Shown one piece after another: positions 53,189 to 63,938 of a DNA stretch of 64,000 bases. Under the pieces are notes generated by a model that saw only the letters and a program-made list of their open reading frames with translations, did no database searches and had not been told where the DNA came from. The position numbers and the translations under genes were made by a program. This stretch comes from Lepus europaeus. Its lineage: Eukaryota; Chordata; Mammalia; Lagomorpha; Leporidae. Where the stretch lies: assembly GCF_033115175.1 (NCBI RefSeq), contig NC_084835.1, positions 32,073,858 through 32,137,857 on the forward strand. Direction: 5' to 3'. How positions within the stretch are numbered: position 1 is the stretch's first letter; the number at the start of each line of letters is the position of its first letter.

Positions 53189-53528
53189 GGGGCCGGCTAG
53201 CTCTGTAGCACAGCGGCTTAACCCGCTGCCTGTGACAGTGGCACCACATTTGGGCACCAATTCAAGTCCCGGCTGCCCCACTTATGATCCAGCTCCCTGC
53301 TAATGTACCTGGGAAAGCAGTGGAAGATGGCCTGAGGACTTGGACCCCTGCACCCACATGGGAGACCCAGATGGGCTCCTGGCTCATGCTTCTGCCTGGC
53401 CCAGCCCAGGCTGTTGTGGTCATCTGGGGAGTAAACCAGTGAATAGAATATTCTCTCTCTCTCTCTCTATTTATCTTTCTGCAACTCTGCCTTTCAAATA
53501 AGTCTTTAAAAAAGAAAGAACGAAAGAA
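53189..53528 (+). mobile_element. CSINE, plus strand
   Basis: Well-preserved head ggggccggctagctctgtag, (CT)n at 53451-53468, tail aaataagtctttaaaaaaga then GAAA repeats. Confidence 0.88.
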
Positions 53529-53586
53529 ACCTCCACCTTGACAATTTTCTAGAAGATCTACCTAATTATCAATTGACTGGACTCAT

Positions 53587-53932
53587 TTTTTTTTTAAAGA
53601 TTTATTTATTTATTTGAAAGGCAGAGTTACAGAGAGGCAGGGGAAGAGGCAGAGAGAGAGAGAGAGAGAGAGAGACTGTTCCATCTGCTGGTTCACTCTC
53701 CAAATGGCCACAACAGTCAGGGCTGGGCCAGGCCAAAGCCAGGAGATTCCTCCAGGTCTCCCACATGGGTGCAGGGGACCAAGTTCTTGGGCCGTCTGCT
53801 CCTGCTTTCCCAGGCACATCAGCAGGGAGCTGGATCAGAAGTGGAGTGGCCGGGACTCAAACTGGCACCCATTTTGGGATGCTGGCACTGCCTGCAGAAG
53901 TTTAACCTTCTGTGTGTCACAACACCGGCCCA
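53587..53932 (-). mobile_element. CSINE, minus strand, TSD visible
   Basis: actcattttt at 53580 and again at 53936 flank a full-length copy with an (AG)n run at 53653-53674. Confidence 0.9.
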
Positions 53933-53939
53933 TGCACTC

Positions 53940-54160
53940 ATTTTTCCTAACCTTCCCCTGCAGCTACCCCTTTTCCTTTAAAATCCTTTTTGTTGGCTTG
54001 TTAAGCAGAAAGAATACATTTTGGATTCAGAGATCTCTTTCCCTAAGACCACTGGCTGCGTAAAATAAACCTTTGCTTCTTCCCAGCATCTCTGTGAATT
54101 GGCTGTCCCAGCAGTGAGCAGTAGGGCATTCTGATCTGGTAACATTCTTACAGGGGATGT
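53940..54160 (+). mobile_element. LTR-like fossil (ERV, uncertain)
   Basis: AATAAACCTTTGCTTCTTCC (54064 on) followed by a short U5-like stretch resembles the 3' part of gammaretroviral-type LTRs. The older host segment may begin before the 53587 CSINE. It is old; ends not determined. Confidence 0.3.
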
Positions 54161-55292
54161 AGGGAATGTAACATCCTTACTGGGAAACAACAACAGGGAC
54201 TAAGTCTAGCTGGGGGTGGGGTGTCTCTCTGAGTACAGTCAGGGCTCCTGATCCCCACAACAATTTGGGGATCCCCGTCCCCACACATCCCCTATGTGGG
54301 CCAGAGCTACAGGCTGCAACCTGCGAGACAGGGCGTTGTGGCTGTGATGAGAAATCTGGGCTTCGTGTCGGGACGCTGAGGAGCACTGCGGTGGGAGTCA
54401 CTAGTGGGAATCAGCCTGGCTGCTGAGTGAGAATGGGAGGGGCATGAGCAGAGGCAGAAGCAAGGAGGCCTCAGGGAGTCGGCGCAAGAGAGCTGTGCCA
54501 GGAGGCAGCTTCTGGTTGGAGACTAGGGACCGATTTGGGATCTACTCAGGGCTGGAATCCATAGGGTTGCTGTGAGGACAGAAGCAACGATGAGGAAGAA
54601 CAGATATTTTGTCGTTGGATTAGGAGGAGGGGGCAGGGGAGGAGCCTGAGCTGGTGTAGGTGTGTGGGGGGACAGTAAGTTCATTCTCAGGAGGCTGAGT
54701 TCAGACGGCTGGCTGTACGTAGGAGCCTGGAGCCCACGGCAGGGCTAGCCAGGCTAGAGACAGAAATTGGTGAACAGCTGCATCTGCATGGAGAGTCTTG
54801 ACTCTGAGTCACTGTCTCATCGTCTGAAAAATGGAGAGATGCTCTCTAAAGAACAACTTCCACGTCTCCGTCGCCTGCTGCTCGCCATCAGTCCCTGCCC
54901 AGGTGACCGCTGACTGCAGCGTTCCTGACTTTGAGATGTCAGCCCCGGGGCTGGCTGGCTCCTACTCAGAATGAGAATGTGAGTGCTTCTCCCTGTCACC
55001 CCCACCATGCAGCACTGACAGATTTCAGCATCAGAATCACAAAGTAAAAGGTGACATCAAGGCGGGGGCCAGTGACTGAGAGAAGCTGGAGTCTAGCCTA
55101 CAGTGCAAATGAGAGACTACTCTCCATCCGTGCTTATGCAGAGACCCAAAAAAGCCAGGACCACTGAGTCTGTCCAGTGAGTCCGGTCAGCCCTGTCGGG
55201 AAGGCCACATGACTCCCGGATCTCACAAGAGAATTTGCTTTTGAAATAATGGCTGTGGACCCCTTAGATTAGGCAATATTCGTGTGCTTCTC

Positions 55293-55293
<1 letters not shown>
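54161..55293. other. Intergenic, 1.1 kb without recognised repeat
   Basis: GC-moderate unique sequence; no gene, CSINE or LINE recognised. Confidence 0.5.
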
Positions 55294-55323
<30 letters not shown>

Positions 55324-55636
55324 ACAGGCAGAGTGGATAGTGAGAGAGAGAGACAGAGAGAAAGGTCTTCCTTTGCCGTTGGTTCACCCTCCAATGGCCG
55401 CTGTGGCTGGTGCATCTCGCTGATCCGAAGCCAGGAGCCAGGTGCTTCTCCTGGTCTCCCGTGGGGTGCAGGGCCCAAGCACTTGGGCCATCCTCCACTG
55501 CACTCCCGGGCCACAGCAGAGAGCTGGCCTGGAAGAGGGGCAACCGGGACAGAATCTGGCGCCCTGACTGGGACTAGAACCCAGTGTGCCGGCCCCACAA
55601 GGCGGAGGATTAGCCTGTTGAGCCACGGCGCCGGCC
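55294..55636 (-). mobile_element. Young-class CSINE, minus strand, 12-bp TSD
   Basis: gtgtgcttctct at 55282-55293 and 55637-55648 is an exact target duplication. The tail is a 20-T run; the head retains CpGs (gttgagccacggcgccggcc). Confidence 0.95.
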
Positions 55637-56120
55637 GTGTGCTTCTCTTTCAACCTGGGCACAGTTTTCTATTTGAGTAAAGGACACCAAAGATAAAAGT
55701 GGTGCTTTTTAAATCCATAATCTTTCCACTACCAGTCAACACCTGCATGCTCACTAGATGTTCCTGAAAGCGGCAGGAGTGTGTAAAGGGGCCAACCAGT
55801 CCTAGACAAATTAAATCTCTGCAGAGCCATGGGCACATTGATCTGCAAGTTACCTGGGTTCTTTGTCAGTCGCCAGAAAATCCTTTATCCAAGCTTGCTG
55901 GCCGCTTCAGATTTGACCACCATCTTGTTTGTCATTGCAAGCAGAGTTTGCCAAGGAAGGCCTTTTGCTCCTTCTTCCTTCATGCACCCCTTCTAGATAA
56001 AATGTAAACACAGTTCAATGCACATTCCCCCCCACCAGGTGTCAGTCATTCCCCACACAACACCCCATGGGTAACCATAGGCCCCCAGCTCCAACACCGT
56101 ATTTTAATTTGCCTGTTTTA

Positions 56121-56471
56121 TTTTATTTAAAGAGATTTATTTATTTGAAAGGTAGAGTTACAGAGAGAAATGGAGAGAGCACTCTAGAGTTACAGAGAGA
56201 AATGGAGAGAGCACTCTTTCATCCACTGGTTCATGCCCCCAAATGGCCACAACAGCTGCAACAGGGCCACGCTTAAGCCAGAAACTCTATCCGGATCTCC
56301 CAGGTGGGTTGCAGGGGCCCAAGAATTTGGTCCATCTTCTGCTGCTTTCCCAAGCGGGTTAGCAGGGAGTTGGATCAGAAATGGAGCAGCCAGGACTCAA
56401 AGTGGCACTCTGATGTAGGATGCTGGCACCACAGGCTGTGGCTTAACCTACTGCACCAGAGTGCCAGTCCC
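56121..56471 (-). mobile_element. CSINE, minus strand, 12-bp TSD, internal duplication
   Basis: ttgcctgtttta occurs exactly at 56109-56120 and 56472-56483. A perfect 32-bp tandem duplication lies near its tail (56153-56216). Confidence 0.93.
56153..56216. repeat. Perfect 32-bp tandem duplication in CSINE
   Basis: Units 56153-56184 and 56185-56216 both start tagagttacagagagaaatg and are identical. Confidence 0.9.
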
Positions 56472-56638
56472 TTGCCTGTTTTAGAATTTTAAATAAATGG
56501 AATTATAAAATGTGTACTCTTTGGTGTCTGCCATCCTTAGTTCAGCAAAACAATTTTGAGATTCATCTGATGTCGTTAGATGTATCTGTAGTTTACTACG
56601 CTCGTCTTCTCGTAACTTCTTTTGAAGGAGTTTGTTTA

Positions 56639-56886
56639 GGGGCAGGTGTCGGGCACAGTGGTTAAGACACCACTTGGGACACCCAGGTCTCCTTTCTTTC
56701 TGGGTTTGAGTCCCTGCTCCGCTTCTGCTTCCAATTTCCTGCTAACACACTAGGGAGAACTGGATTGAGTTCCTGGTTTCTGCCTGGCGCAGCCCCAGGT
56801 GTTATGGCCTTTAAGAGAGTAAACTAGCAGTCAGAAATCTCTCTCTCTCTGCCTTTCAAACAAACAAGCAAGCAAACATAAAATGT
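56639..56886 (+). mobile_element. Old CSINE variant, plus strand, shortened
   Basis: Head ggggcaggtgtcgggcacag; a central deletion removes the aatgggtcc region; the tail is (CAAA/CAAG)n. Confidence 0.75.
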
Positions 56887-56889
56887 AAG

Positions 56890-57290
56890 AAAAGAGGTTA
56901 ATTTAGCTCACAGTTTCAGGGGCTGAAAATCCAAGATTGGGTGGCTCTATCCCTTTGGCCTCCAGTGAGGGCCCCTGCTGGCTGCATCACAATATGGCAG
57001 GTGACATCACTGCAGGAACCTGTAGGAGGGGAGACATCACACAGCTGGAGACAGGAAGCCTTGCTCTTTCTGTAGCAACCATTTTCACTGCAGCAAAGGG
57101 GGTCCCACAAGAATTACCTGAATTCCTTCCAGGGGTGATGCCCCCCAGTGACTTAATTACCTTCTGTCAGCCACACCTCTTAAAGGCAGCACCACCTCTT
57201 AGCTCCATACTGGATACAAACTTCCAGCACATGAATCTGGGGGGCACTCACTCAAGCCACATCCAAACTAGGGCAGGGAGCATGGGACTA
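56890..57290. mobile_element. Old mammalian interspersed repeat, family unresolved
   Basis: 'tcacagtttcaggggctgaa', 'ccccagtgacttaattacct', 'cttccagcacatgaatctgg' and a terminal 'actcaagccacatccaaact' recall a widespread LTR-type (possibly MaLR or similar) fossil. Named only as a candidate. Confidence 0.4.
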
Positions 57291-57367
57291 GTAGAGATGA
57301 AGGATGCTTCCTTTTACAACTGTGGAATAGGATATTTTTAAAATAATCATAATGCATTTCTTGTTAT

Positions 57368-57695
57368 TGATTTTTTAAAAAGATCTATTTTTTTTAAAGA
57401 GTTACACAGAGAAAGGAGAGGCAGAGGGGGAGAGAGGGAGAGGTCTTCCATCTTTTGGTTCCCTCCCCAGTTGGCTGCAACGGCCAGAGCTGCAGTCATC
57501 TGAAGCCAGGAGCCAGGAATCAGGTCTCCCACGTGGATTCAGGGGCCCAAAGACTTGGGCCATCTTCTACTGCTTTCCCAGGCCACAGCAGAGAGCTGGA
57601 TTGGAAGTGAAACAGCTAGGACTTGAACCAGCGCCCATATGGGATGCCGGCACTGCAGGCGGTGGCTTTACCCGCTATGCCACAGCATCAGCCCC
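57368..57695 (-). mobile_element. CSINE, minus strand
   Basis: Full-length; ttgttattgatt (57361) and ttgtaattaatt (57696) flank it as a worn TSD. Confidence 0.86.
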
Positions 57696-57709
57696 TTGTA
57701 ATTAATTAT

Positions 57710-58460
57710 TGACATCCACAAGGCATAAAATTACAACACAAATGATATACTGGGACAGTCTTTGCCACATATATGGCAATGCATTTATATAATTATTATT
57801 AATTTTTTTTTGACAGGCAGAGTGGACAGTGAGAGAGAGAGACAGAGAGAAAGGTCTTCCTTTGCCGTTGGTTCACCCTCCAATGGCCGCCGCGGTTGGC
57901 GCACTGCGCTGATCCGATGGCAGGAGCCAGGTGCTTCTCCTGGTCTCCCGTGGGGGTGCAGGGCCCAAGTACTTGGGCCATCCTCCACTGCACTCCCTGG
58001 CCACAGCAGAGAGCTGGCCTGGAAGAGGGGCAACCGGGACAGAATCCGGCGCCCCGACCGGGACTAGAAGCCCGTGTGCAGGCACCGCAAGGTGGAGGAT
58101 TAGCCTATTGAGCCGCGGCGCCGGCCTATAATGTATTTATATAATGTAAATGGTGTATAAAGAGTTCCTAAAAAGTGATGAGAAAACATGAAAATCCCAA
58201 TGGAAAATAGACACCTCACAAAGTAGTAGAAATTAGCAAACAGGAAACATGTCTGACTTCACTGATACCCAAAGGAACAGAAATGAAGCATCAATCAGAC
58301 TCCAGTTCAAATTGTCAGAGATTTAACTAAGTGATCATATTCAGTACTGGGAAGGGCTACAGGGAGTGGATGTGCGTACACAACTAGTTTCAGTTGTTGC
58401 CATGTTTTGGAAGACAATTTGTCGGTAGATATCAAGGCTATTCAAATAAACATATTCATA
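57710..58460 (+). mobile_element. L1 fragment, plus strand, split by a young CSINE
   Basis: 'ctttgccacatatatggcaa' before and 'gtataaagagttcctaaaaa', 'cccaatggaaaatagacacc' and 'ttttggaagacaatttgtcg' after the SINE follow the order of L1 ORF2-distal/3'UTR sequence. Confidence 0.65.
57806..58126 (-). mobile_element. Young-class CSINE, minus strand
   Basis: Short T tail; body near identical to the 55294 copy; head gttgagccgcggcgccggcc-type with all CpGs kept (reads attgagccgcggcgccgg). Confidence 0.93.
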
Positions 58461-58462
58461 TT

Positions 58463-58602
58463 TTTAAAATTATTTATTTGAAAGAGAGAGAGAGAGAAAG
58501 AGACTGAGAGAAACATTTTTCATCCACTGGTTCACTCTCCCAAGTGGCCTTAGCAGCTGGGATTGGGCCAGGCTGAAGGCAAGAGCCTGGAACTCTATCT
58601 GG
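58463..58602 (-). mobile_element. CSINE, minus strand, tail half
   Basis: Tail and CT/AG tract present; breaks off at ggaactctatctgg where a plus-strand half begins. Confidence 0.72.
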
Positions 58603-58852
58603 CCGCTCTGCTTCTCTTCCAGCTTCCTGATAATGCCCCTTGGGAGGCATCAGATAATGGCTCAAGTACTTGGATCCCTGCCACCCATGTGAGAGATCTG
58701 GACTGAGTTTTGTCCTCCCAGCTTTGGTCTGGCCCAGCCCTGGTTGCTGTGGGCTTTTGGAGAGAAAATAAGCAGATAAAGATCTCACTCCGTGTATCTC
58801 TGTCTCTCTCTGCCTTTCAAATAAAGTAAAAATAAAAAATAAAAAATTTTAA
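58603..58852 (+). mobile_element. Old CSINE variant, plus strand, tail half
   Basis: Starts mid-body (gcttctcttccagcttcctg), 'gatggctcaag'-type relative (gataatggctcaagtacttg), tail aaataaagtaaaaataaaaa. Joined to the 58463 half as an inverted chimera. Confidence 0.72.
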
Positions 58853-58892
58853 GAACAAGTAATGCTAGATTATCCTGAAACAAATTAATTTA

Positions 58893-59223
58893 TTTAAAAA
58901 ATATTTATTTATTTATTTGAAAGACAGAGCTATAGAGAAGCAGAGGCAGAGAGAGAAAAGCGAGGTCTTCCATCCGCTGGTTCACTCCATAAATGGCTGC
59001 AACCTCCAGAGTTGTGCCGATCTGAAGCCAGGAGCCAGGAGCGTCATCTGGGTCTAACACATAAGTTCAGGGGCCCAAAGGCTTGGGCCATCTTCTGCTG
59101 CTTTCCCAGGCCATAGCAGAGAGCTGGATTAGAAGTGGAGCAGCCGGGACTAAAATCAGTGCCCATGTCGGATGCCGACGCTGCAGACAGTGGCTTTACC
59201 CGTTGCTCCACAGCACTGGCCCC
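58893..59223 (-). mobile_element. CSINE, minus strand, 13-bp TSD
   Basis: acaaattaattta is exact at 58880-58892 and 59224-59236. Confidence 0.93.
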
Positions 59224-59352
59224 ACAAATTAATTTAAAATATAATCCTGATTTTATTTGTATAGAGAAATGTCTGAAATTTTGTTTGCATAGGGAAATAT
59301 CTGAAAAGAATAAGTTAGTGGCATAGCACAAAGTTTAAAAATAAAAGGGAGG

Positions 59353-59672
59353 GGGAGTTGCCGACATTGCGGTGTAGTGGGTATCCCCACCACCTGCAAT
59401 GTCAGCATCCCAGCTGCTCCACTTCTGATCTAGCTCCCTGCTAATAGCCTGAGAAAAACAGTATAAGATGGCCCAAATATCTGTGCCTCTGCTATCCACG
59501 TGGGAGACCTGAAGGAAGCTTCTGATTCCTGGATTCCCCTTGGCCCAGCCTTGGCTGTAGTGGCTATCTGGGGAGTGAACCCCAGCCGATGGAAGATCTC
59601 TCTCCCTCTCTGTTTCTCCCTCTCTCTCTGTAACTCTGACTCTCAAAGAAATACATCTTTTAAAAATAATAC
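59353..59672 (+). mobile_element. CSINE, plus strand
   Basis: The head has a deletion after the B-box region; tail ctctcaaagaaatacatctt. Confidence 0.83.
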
Positions 59673-59952
59673 AAGATAAAAGGGAAGATTTATTACAAAT
59701 CACATTTAAGAACAAAATTTTTTTTTATAATTTTTGCATTTCTTTTCAATGTATTCGTATGCAGTTATGTTTTATGTTTTATTTTTAATTTTAAAGTGGT
59801 TTTGAATGGAATTTCATTCCATTGCAGGAAAACAATTCAGATATTACAGAAAGGTATAAAGTAAATACCTGTATTAGGATTCTCCAGAGAAACAGAACTA
59901 GTAGGAAACACTACTGATATAGATGATATAGTTCTATGAGAGGGAATTGTTT
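59673..59952. other. Intergenic AT-rich, possible old repeat
   Basis: 'attctccagagaaacagaac' (59880) is a phrase from a common mammalian interspersed repeat; too short to classify. Confidence 0.35.
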
Positions 59953-60238
59953 ATTTTTATAAAAGATTTATTTATTTATTTGTTTGTTTGAAAGGCAGAG
60001 AGAGAGATCTTCCATTTACTGGTTCACTCCCCAAATGGCCCCAACAGCCATGGCTGAGCCAGGCCAAAGCCAGGAGCCCATGTGTGTGACAGGGGTCCAA
60101 GCATGTGGGCCAGCCTCCTCTGCCTTTTCAGCAAGAAACTGGATCAAAAGCAGAGTGGCTGGGACTGGAATTCGCCTCCCACGTGGGATGCTGGCATCGC
60201 AAGCAGCAGCTTAATGCCCTGCACCACAATACTGCCCC
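59953..60238 (-). mobile_element. CSINE, minus strand
   Basis: Tail atttatttatttgtttgttt; body shortened at the ggtctcccacg region; head ending caccacaatactgcccc. Confidence 0.82.
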
Positions 60239-60249
60239 GCAAACTTACC

Positions 60250-60588
60250 TTTAAAAAAAAAAGATTTATTTATTTATTTGAATGTCAGAGTTACACAGAG
60301 AGAGAAAAAGAGGCAGAGAGAGAGAGAGAGGTCTTCTATTCACTGGTTCACTCCCCAGTTGGCCGCCACAGCCAGAGCTGCGCTGATCTGAAGCCAGGAG
60401 CCAGAAGCTTCCTTTGGGTCTCCCACGTGGGTACAGGGGCCCAAGGACTTGGGCCATCTTCTACTGCTTTCCCAGGCCATAGCAGAGAGCTGGATTGGAA
60501 ATGGAGCAGCCTAGACTTGAACTGGCTCCCATATGGGATGTCGGCACTGCAGGCGGAGGCTTTACCCACTATGCCACAGTGCCAGCCC
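60250..60588 (-). mobile_element. CSINE, minus strand, tandem to previous
   Basis: Full-length, good body, head ending atgccacagtgccagcccc. Confidence 0.88.
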
Positions 60589-60599
60589 CCAAGCTTGTC

Positions 60600-61204
60600 T
60601 TTTAATTCCACTTTTATTCACACACTTTTTTAAGTACTGTTATATTTGTTCTCAGCAACATCTGGCCATTTTTATCTTTCAAGGAACTGATCCACTTATC
60701 TAAATTGCTAACTGTGTGCAGTGGTTTGTTGGTAATATTCACGTATGGACTTTTTAAAGTCTTGGGAGTGAGGCAGTGGTTTACCTAGTGGTGAAGACAC
60801 CAGTTATGATGCCACGCCCACGTCAGAGTGCCTGTGTTCAATACCTGGCTGCCATTCTGACTCCAGCTTTCTGCTAATGCACACCCTTGGACACAGCAGT
60901 GTTGGCTCAAGTGTGGGACCCCTGCCACCCACAAGGGAAACCCGAATGGAATTCCTGGCTCCTGGTCTTGGGCCAGCCCTGGCTGTTGCAGGTGTTTGAG
61001 GAGTGAAATGGCAGATGGGAGATATCAATCTCTCTCTCTCTCTCTCTTATTTATCTCCTCTTTCTCTTTGTCTTTTAAATAAAAAAATTAAACCCTGAAA
61101 GAGAAAAGGTCTTGGGGGAAATCTGTAGTGATAAACCCTCTTTCATGCCTGAATTTAGCATCCTGTGTCTTCCTTCTATATTTGTTAGTCTGGCCACAGA
61201 GTGT

Positions 61205-61207
<3 letters not shown>
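60600..61207 (-). mobile_element. L1 ORF2 fragment, minus strand, with nested CSINE
   Basis: 'caaggaactgatccacttat', 'atctgtagtgataaaccctc', 'tttagcatcctgtgtcttcc' and 'gttagtctggccacagagtg' are the complement of internal L1 ORF2 in the right order. Confidence 0.7.
60765..61096 (+). mobile_element. Old CSINE variant, plus strand, nested in L1
   Basis: Head gagtgaggcagtggtttacc; body 'cacagcagtgttggctcaag'; tail cttttaaataaaaaaattaa. Confidence 0.8.

Positions 61208-61236
<29 letters not shown>
61208..61236. repeat. 29-base poly-T
   Basis: Uninterrupted T-run at the end of the L1 fragment; reads as an A-tail of something on the minus strand occupying 61237 onward. Confidence 0.85.
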
Positions 61237-61241
<5 letters not shown>

Positions 61242-61639
61242 TAGCAGGTAATACAGAAGGCAAGGGGTCCAGGTCTCTAGCTCCACTCTTTCTTCTGCTC
61301 CAGTATTGACAGTATTTGTAGTGCTATCTGGCTCAGTCCCACATGTGCGCCCCCCAGTGGTGGGTCCCTCATCTCACTTAGCCTGTGTTATTCCGTTTGC
61401 TGCGAGTATGTGTACTTTCAGGGTGAGCCCAGGAGTTCATACACAATTTTCTGGAATGTCTTTCTCAATCTCCCTCATTTTCATGATCTTCCCAGTACTT
61501 TCTCATCACCCTGGTTGCTACTCAAATCCTTTCATAATAAGTACAGTAGCTGACTGAGGACTCTGAAAAGCTAAGGCTAGCAGGTGACTAGAATAAAGAC
61601 CAGACTTCAAAGTCCCACAACAGGAGTGGAGCGTTATAT
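61237..61639. other. Unassigned segment next to poly-T
   Basis: About 400 bp that I do not recognise. It could be a retroposed minus-strand sequence ending in the 61208 poly(A/T), or unrelated intergenic DNA. Confidence 0.4.
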
Positions 61640-61951
61640 TTTTTCAAAGATTTATTTATTTCTATGAAAGGAAGAGTGCAGGAGACGGAGGGAGAGAGAG
61701 ATCAGTCTTCTGTCTGTTGGTTCAGTCTCCAGATGGCCACAGCAACCAGGGCCAGGCTGATGTCAGGAACTCTGGAACTCCATCCAGGTCACAGACATGG
61801 ATGGCCCAGGCCTAAGTGCATGAGCCTCATCTGCTGCAGTCCCAGGTGCTTCAACAGGGAGCTGGATCATAAGCAGAGCAGCCAGGATTCCAACCAGCAC
61901 TTCAGTGTGGTATCCCAGAGTCACAAATGGCTTAAGCTGCTGTGCCAAAAC
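61640..61951 (-). mobile_element. CSINE, minus strand
   Basis: Tail ttcaaagatttatttatttc, diverged head ending gctgtgccaaaacatt. Confidence 0.8.
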
Positions 61952-62010
61952 ATTTATTGTTCTTGTCTCCCTTTAGTATTGCCCAGCCTGCATTCAGAGA
62001 GCTGCTCAAG

Positions 62011-62320
62011 TAGCTGGCACTGCGGCCAAGGCCTGCAGTGCCAGCATCCCATAAGGCCACCGGTTTAGGTCTGAGCTGCTCCACTTCCAATCCAGCTCCC
62101 TGCTACTGTGCCTGGGAAAACAGTGGAAGATGGCCCAAGTCCCTTGCACCCACATGAGAGACTTGGACAAAGCTCCTGGCTCCTGACTTCTGCCTGTCCC
62201 AGGCCCGGTCATTGCTACCATTTGGGAAGTAAACCAGGGGATGGAAGACTTCTTTCTGTCTCTCTTTTCTCTCTCTCTCTAACTCTGCCTTTCAAATAAA
62301 GAAGTAAATCTGTTTAAAAA
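62011..62320 (+). mobile_element. CSINE, plus strand, A-box shortened
   Basis: Head tagctggcactgcggccaag lacks a few bases; tail ctttcaaataaagaagtaaa. Confidence 0.83.
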
Positions 62321-62980
62321 GCATAAAAGTTGCTCAAGACTTAGAAGCACGTGTCAGGTCCAGAGAGAAGGAGCTTTCTTTCTTTATTTCCCATCTGAGC
62401 CGTGTGTGTGTGTTCGGAGAGATGGAAGAGGGCGGTATCCCACTTTGGTTTTTGGTTTGCTGCTCTAGCCTGCAGACCATATGTCGGCATTGGTGGTAGC
62501 AGCAGGTGGGCATGCACTTAAAACTGAGGAGGGATACTTGTCTCTCACCAGAGCAGCTGTACTGCTGAGAGCTGGAGGGGATCCCCATTGCTTTTTCCTC
62601 TCTCTGCTCCTGCGGTCCCAGCTGCAGACACAGTAGGGGGATGTGCCCACCAGAGCAGGGAAATGAAAGCTGCCTAGGGGCTGAATTGTGTCTCCACCCA
62701 AACTCCTATGTCGGGATGATAACAAATTCAATTTGGTTGTTATCACCAAAGTCATATACAGTGACAGATCAGAGGGATGTGTTTATCTTTTCTGGAATCG
62801 GAGACTCCTGCTTTGGCTCGGATATTAGTTTTTAAGACAGACACACATATTGCTCTGTGCTTTATTTTCTCATTAAAAATGTATCATGGAGGACTTGGCC
62901 TATCAGTGCTAGTAGGTCTCCCTCATTTCCTTCTCCTCCGGAACTGTCCAGCCCCACTGCACCGCCTTCTTCTTCTTCTT
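62321..62980. other. Intergenic, mostly unique
   Basis: No gene. 'ggggctgaattgtgtctcca' (62678) is a short match to a common old mammalian repeat; (TTC)n at 62967-62982. Confidence 0.45.
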
Positions 62981-63325
62981 CTTTTTTTTAAGATTTATTT
63001 TATTTACTTGAAAGGGAAAGCCAGAGAGAGAGAGAGAGACAGAGGAAGAGAAAAAGAAAGAGAAAGAGAGCACTTTCATCCTCTGGGTCATTCCTCAAAT
63101 GGCCCCAACAGCCCAGGCTGGGCCAGGCTGAAGTCAGGAGCCTGGAACTCCATCTGGTTCTCCCACATGGGTGGCAGGGGGCCCAAGCACTTGGGCCATC
63201 CTCCGCTGCTTTCCCAGGCCATTAGCAAGGCGATGGATAGGAAGGGGAGCAGCCGGGTTTTGACCTGTACTCCCGATATGGGATGCTGGTGGAGATTTAA
63301 CCCACTGGGGCACAATGCTTAACCC
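62981..63325 (-). mobile_element. CSINE, minus strand
   Basis: Tail ttaagatttattttatttac, long GA-rich tract (63022-63070), head partly duplicated (cttaacccactgg appears after a first ...aacccactgggg). Confidence 0.82.
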
Positions 63326-63419
63326 ACTGGCCACAGTGCAGTTGGTTTTTAATGACCTCCTTTCATTGGTGACCAGGGTGGCAGTAAGAGAGCCAGGATA
63401 GCTGAAAAAAAGGACCCTA

Positions 63420-63770
63420 GGCCGGCACCGTGGCTCAACAGGCTATTCCTCCGCCTAGCGGCGTTGGTGCACCAGATTCTAGTCCCGGTCAGGGCGCTGG
63501 ATTCTGTCCCGGCTGCCCCTCTTCCAGGCCAGCTCTCTGCTATGGCCCGGGAGTGCAGTGGAGGATGGCCCAAGTGCTTGGGCCCTGCACCCCATGGGAG
63601 ACCAGGAGAAGCACCTGGCTCCTGCCTTCGGAGCAGCGCGGTGCGCCGGCTGCAGCGCGCCAGCTGCGGCGGCCATTGGAGGGTGAACCAACGGCAAAGG
63701 AAGACCTTTCTCTCTGTCTCTCTCTCTCTCACTGTCCACTCTGCCTGTCAAAAATTAAAAAAAAAAAAAA
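63420..63770 (+). mobile_element. Young-class CSINE, plus strand
   Basis: Reads aggccggcaccgtggctcaa through ctctgcctgtcaaaaattaa plus A-run; gaccctag/gaccctaa flank it (63413, 63771). Carries a small extra segment (cgccggctgcagcgcgccag) in the 3' body not seen in the other young copies. Confidence 0.94.
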
Positions 63771-63938
63771 GACCCTAAAGGGGCAGGTGAGTTCTCAGAT
63801 CTCCTTCCCTCAAACACTGGAGTGGGTTCCTGGGTTTGTGGGCAGTTGGTAGGAAGAACTGAAGTCCCGGAGTCGCTTTGGATGCAGCTAACAGAAAAGG
63901 TGACGATGACTGAACCGAGTTACTTAGAAAAATATGAG

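Larger units (their letters stand above)
55985..56620 (-). mobile_element. L1 3'UTR fragment, minus strand, with nested CSINE
   Basis: 'gaattttaaataaatggaat', 'tgtactctttggtgtctgcc' and 'ttttgagattcatctgatgt' are the complement of an old L1 3'UTR. The part left of the CSINE (55985-56108) is a weaker match. Confidence 0.6.
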
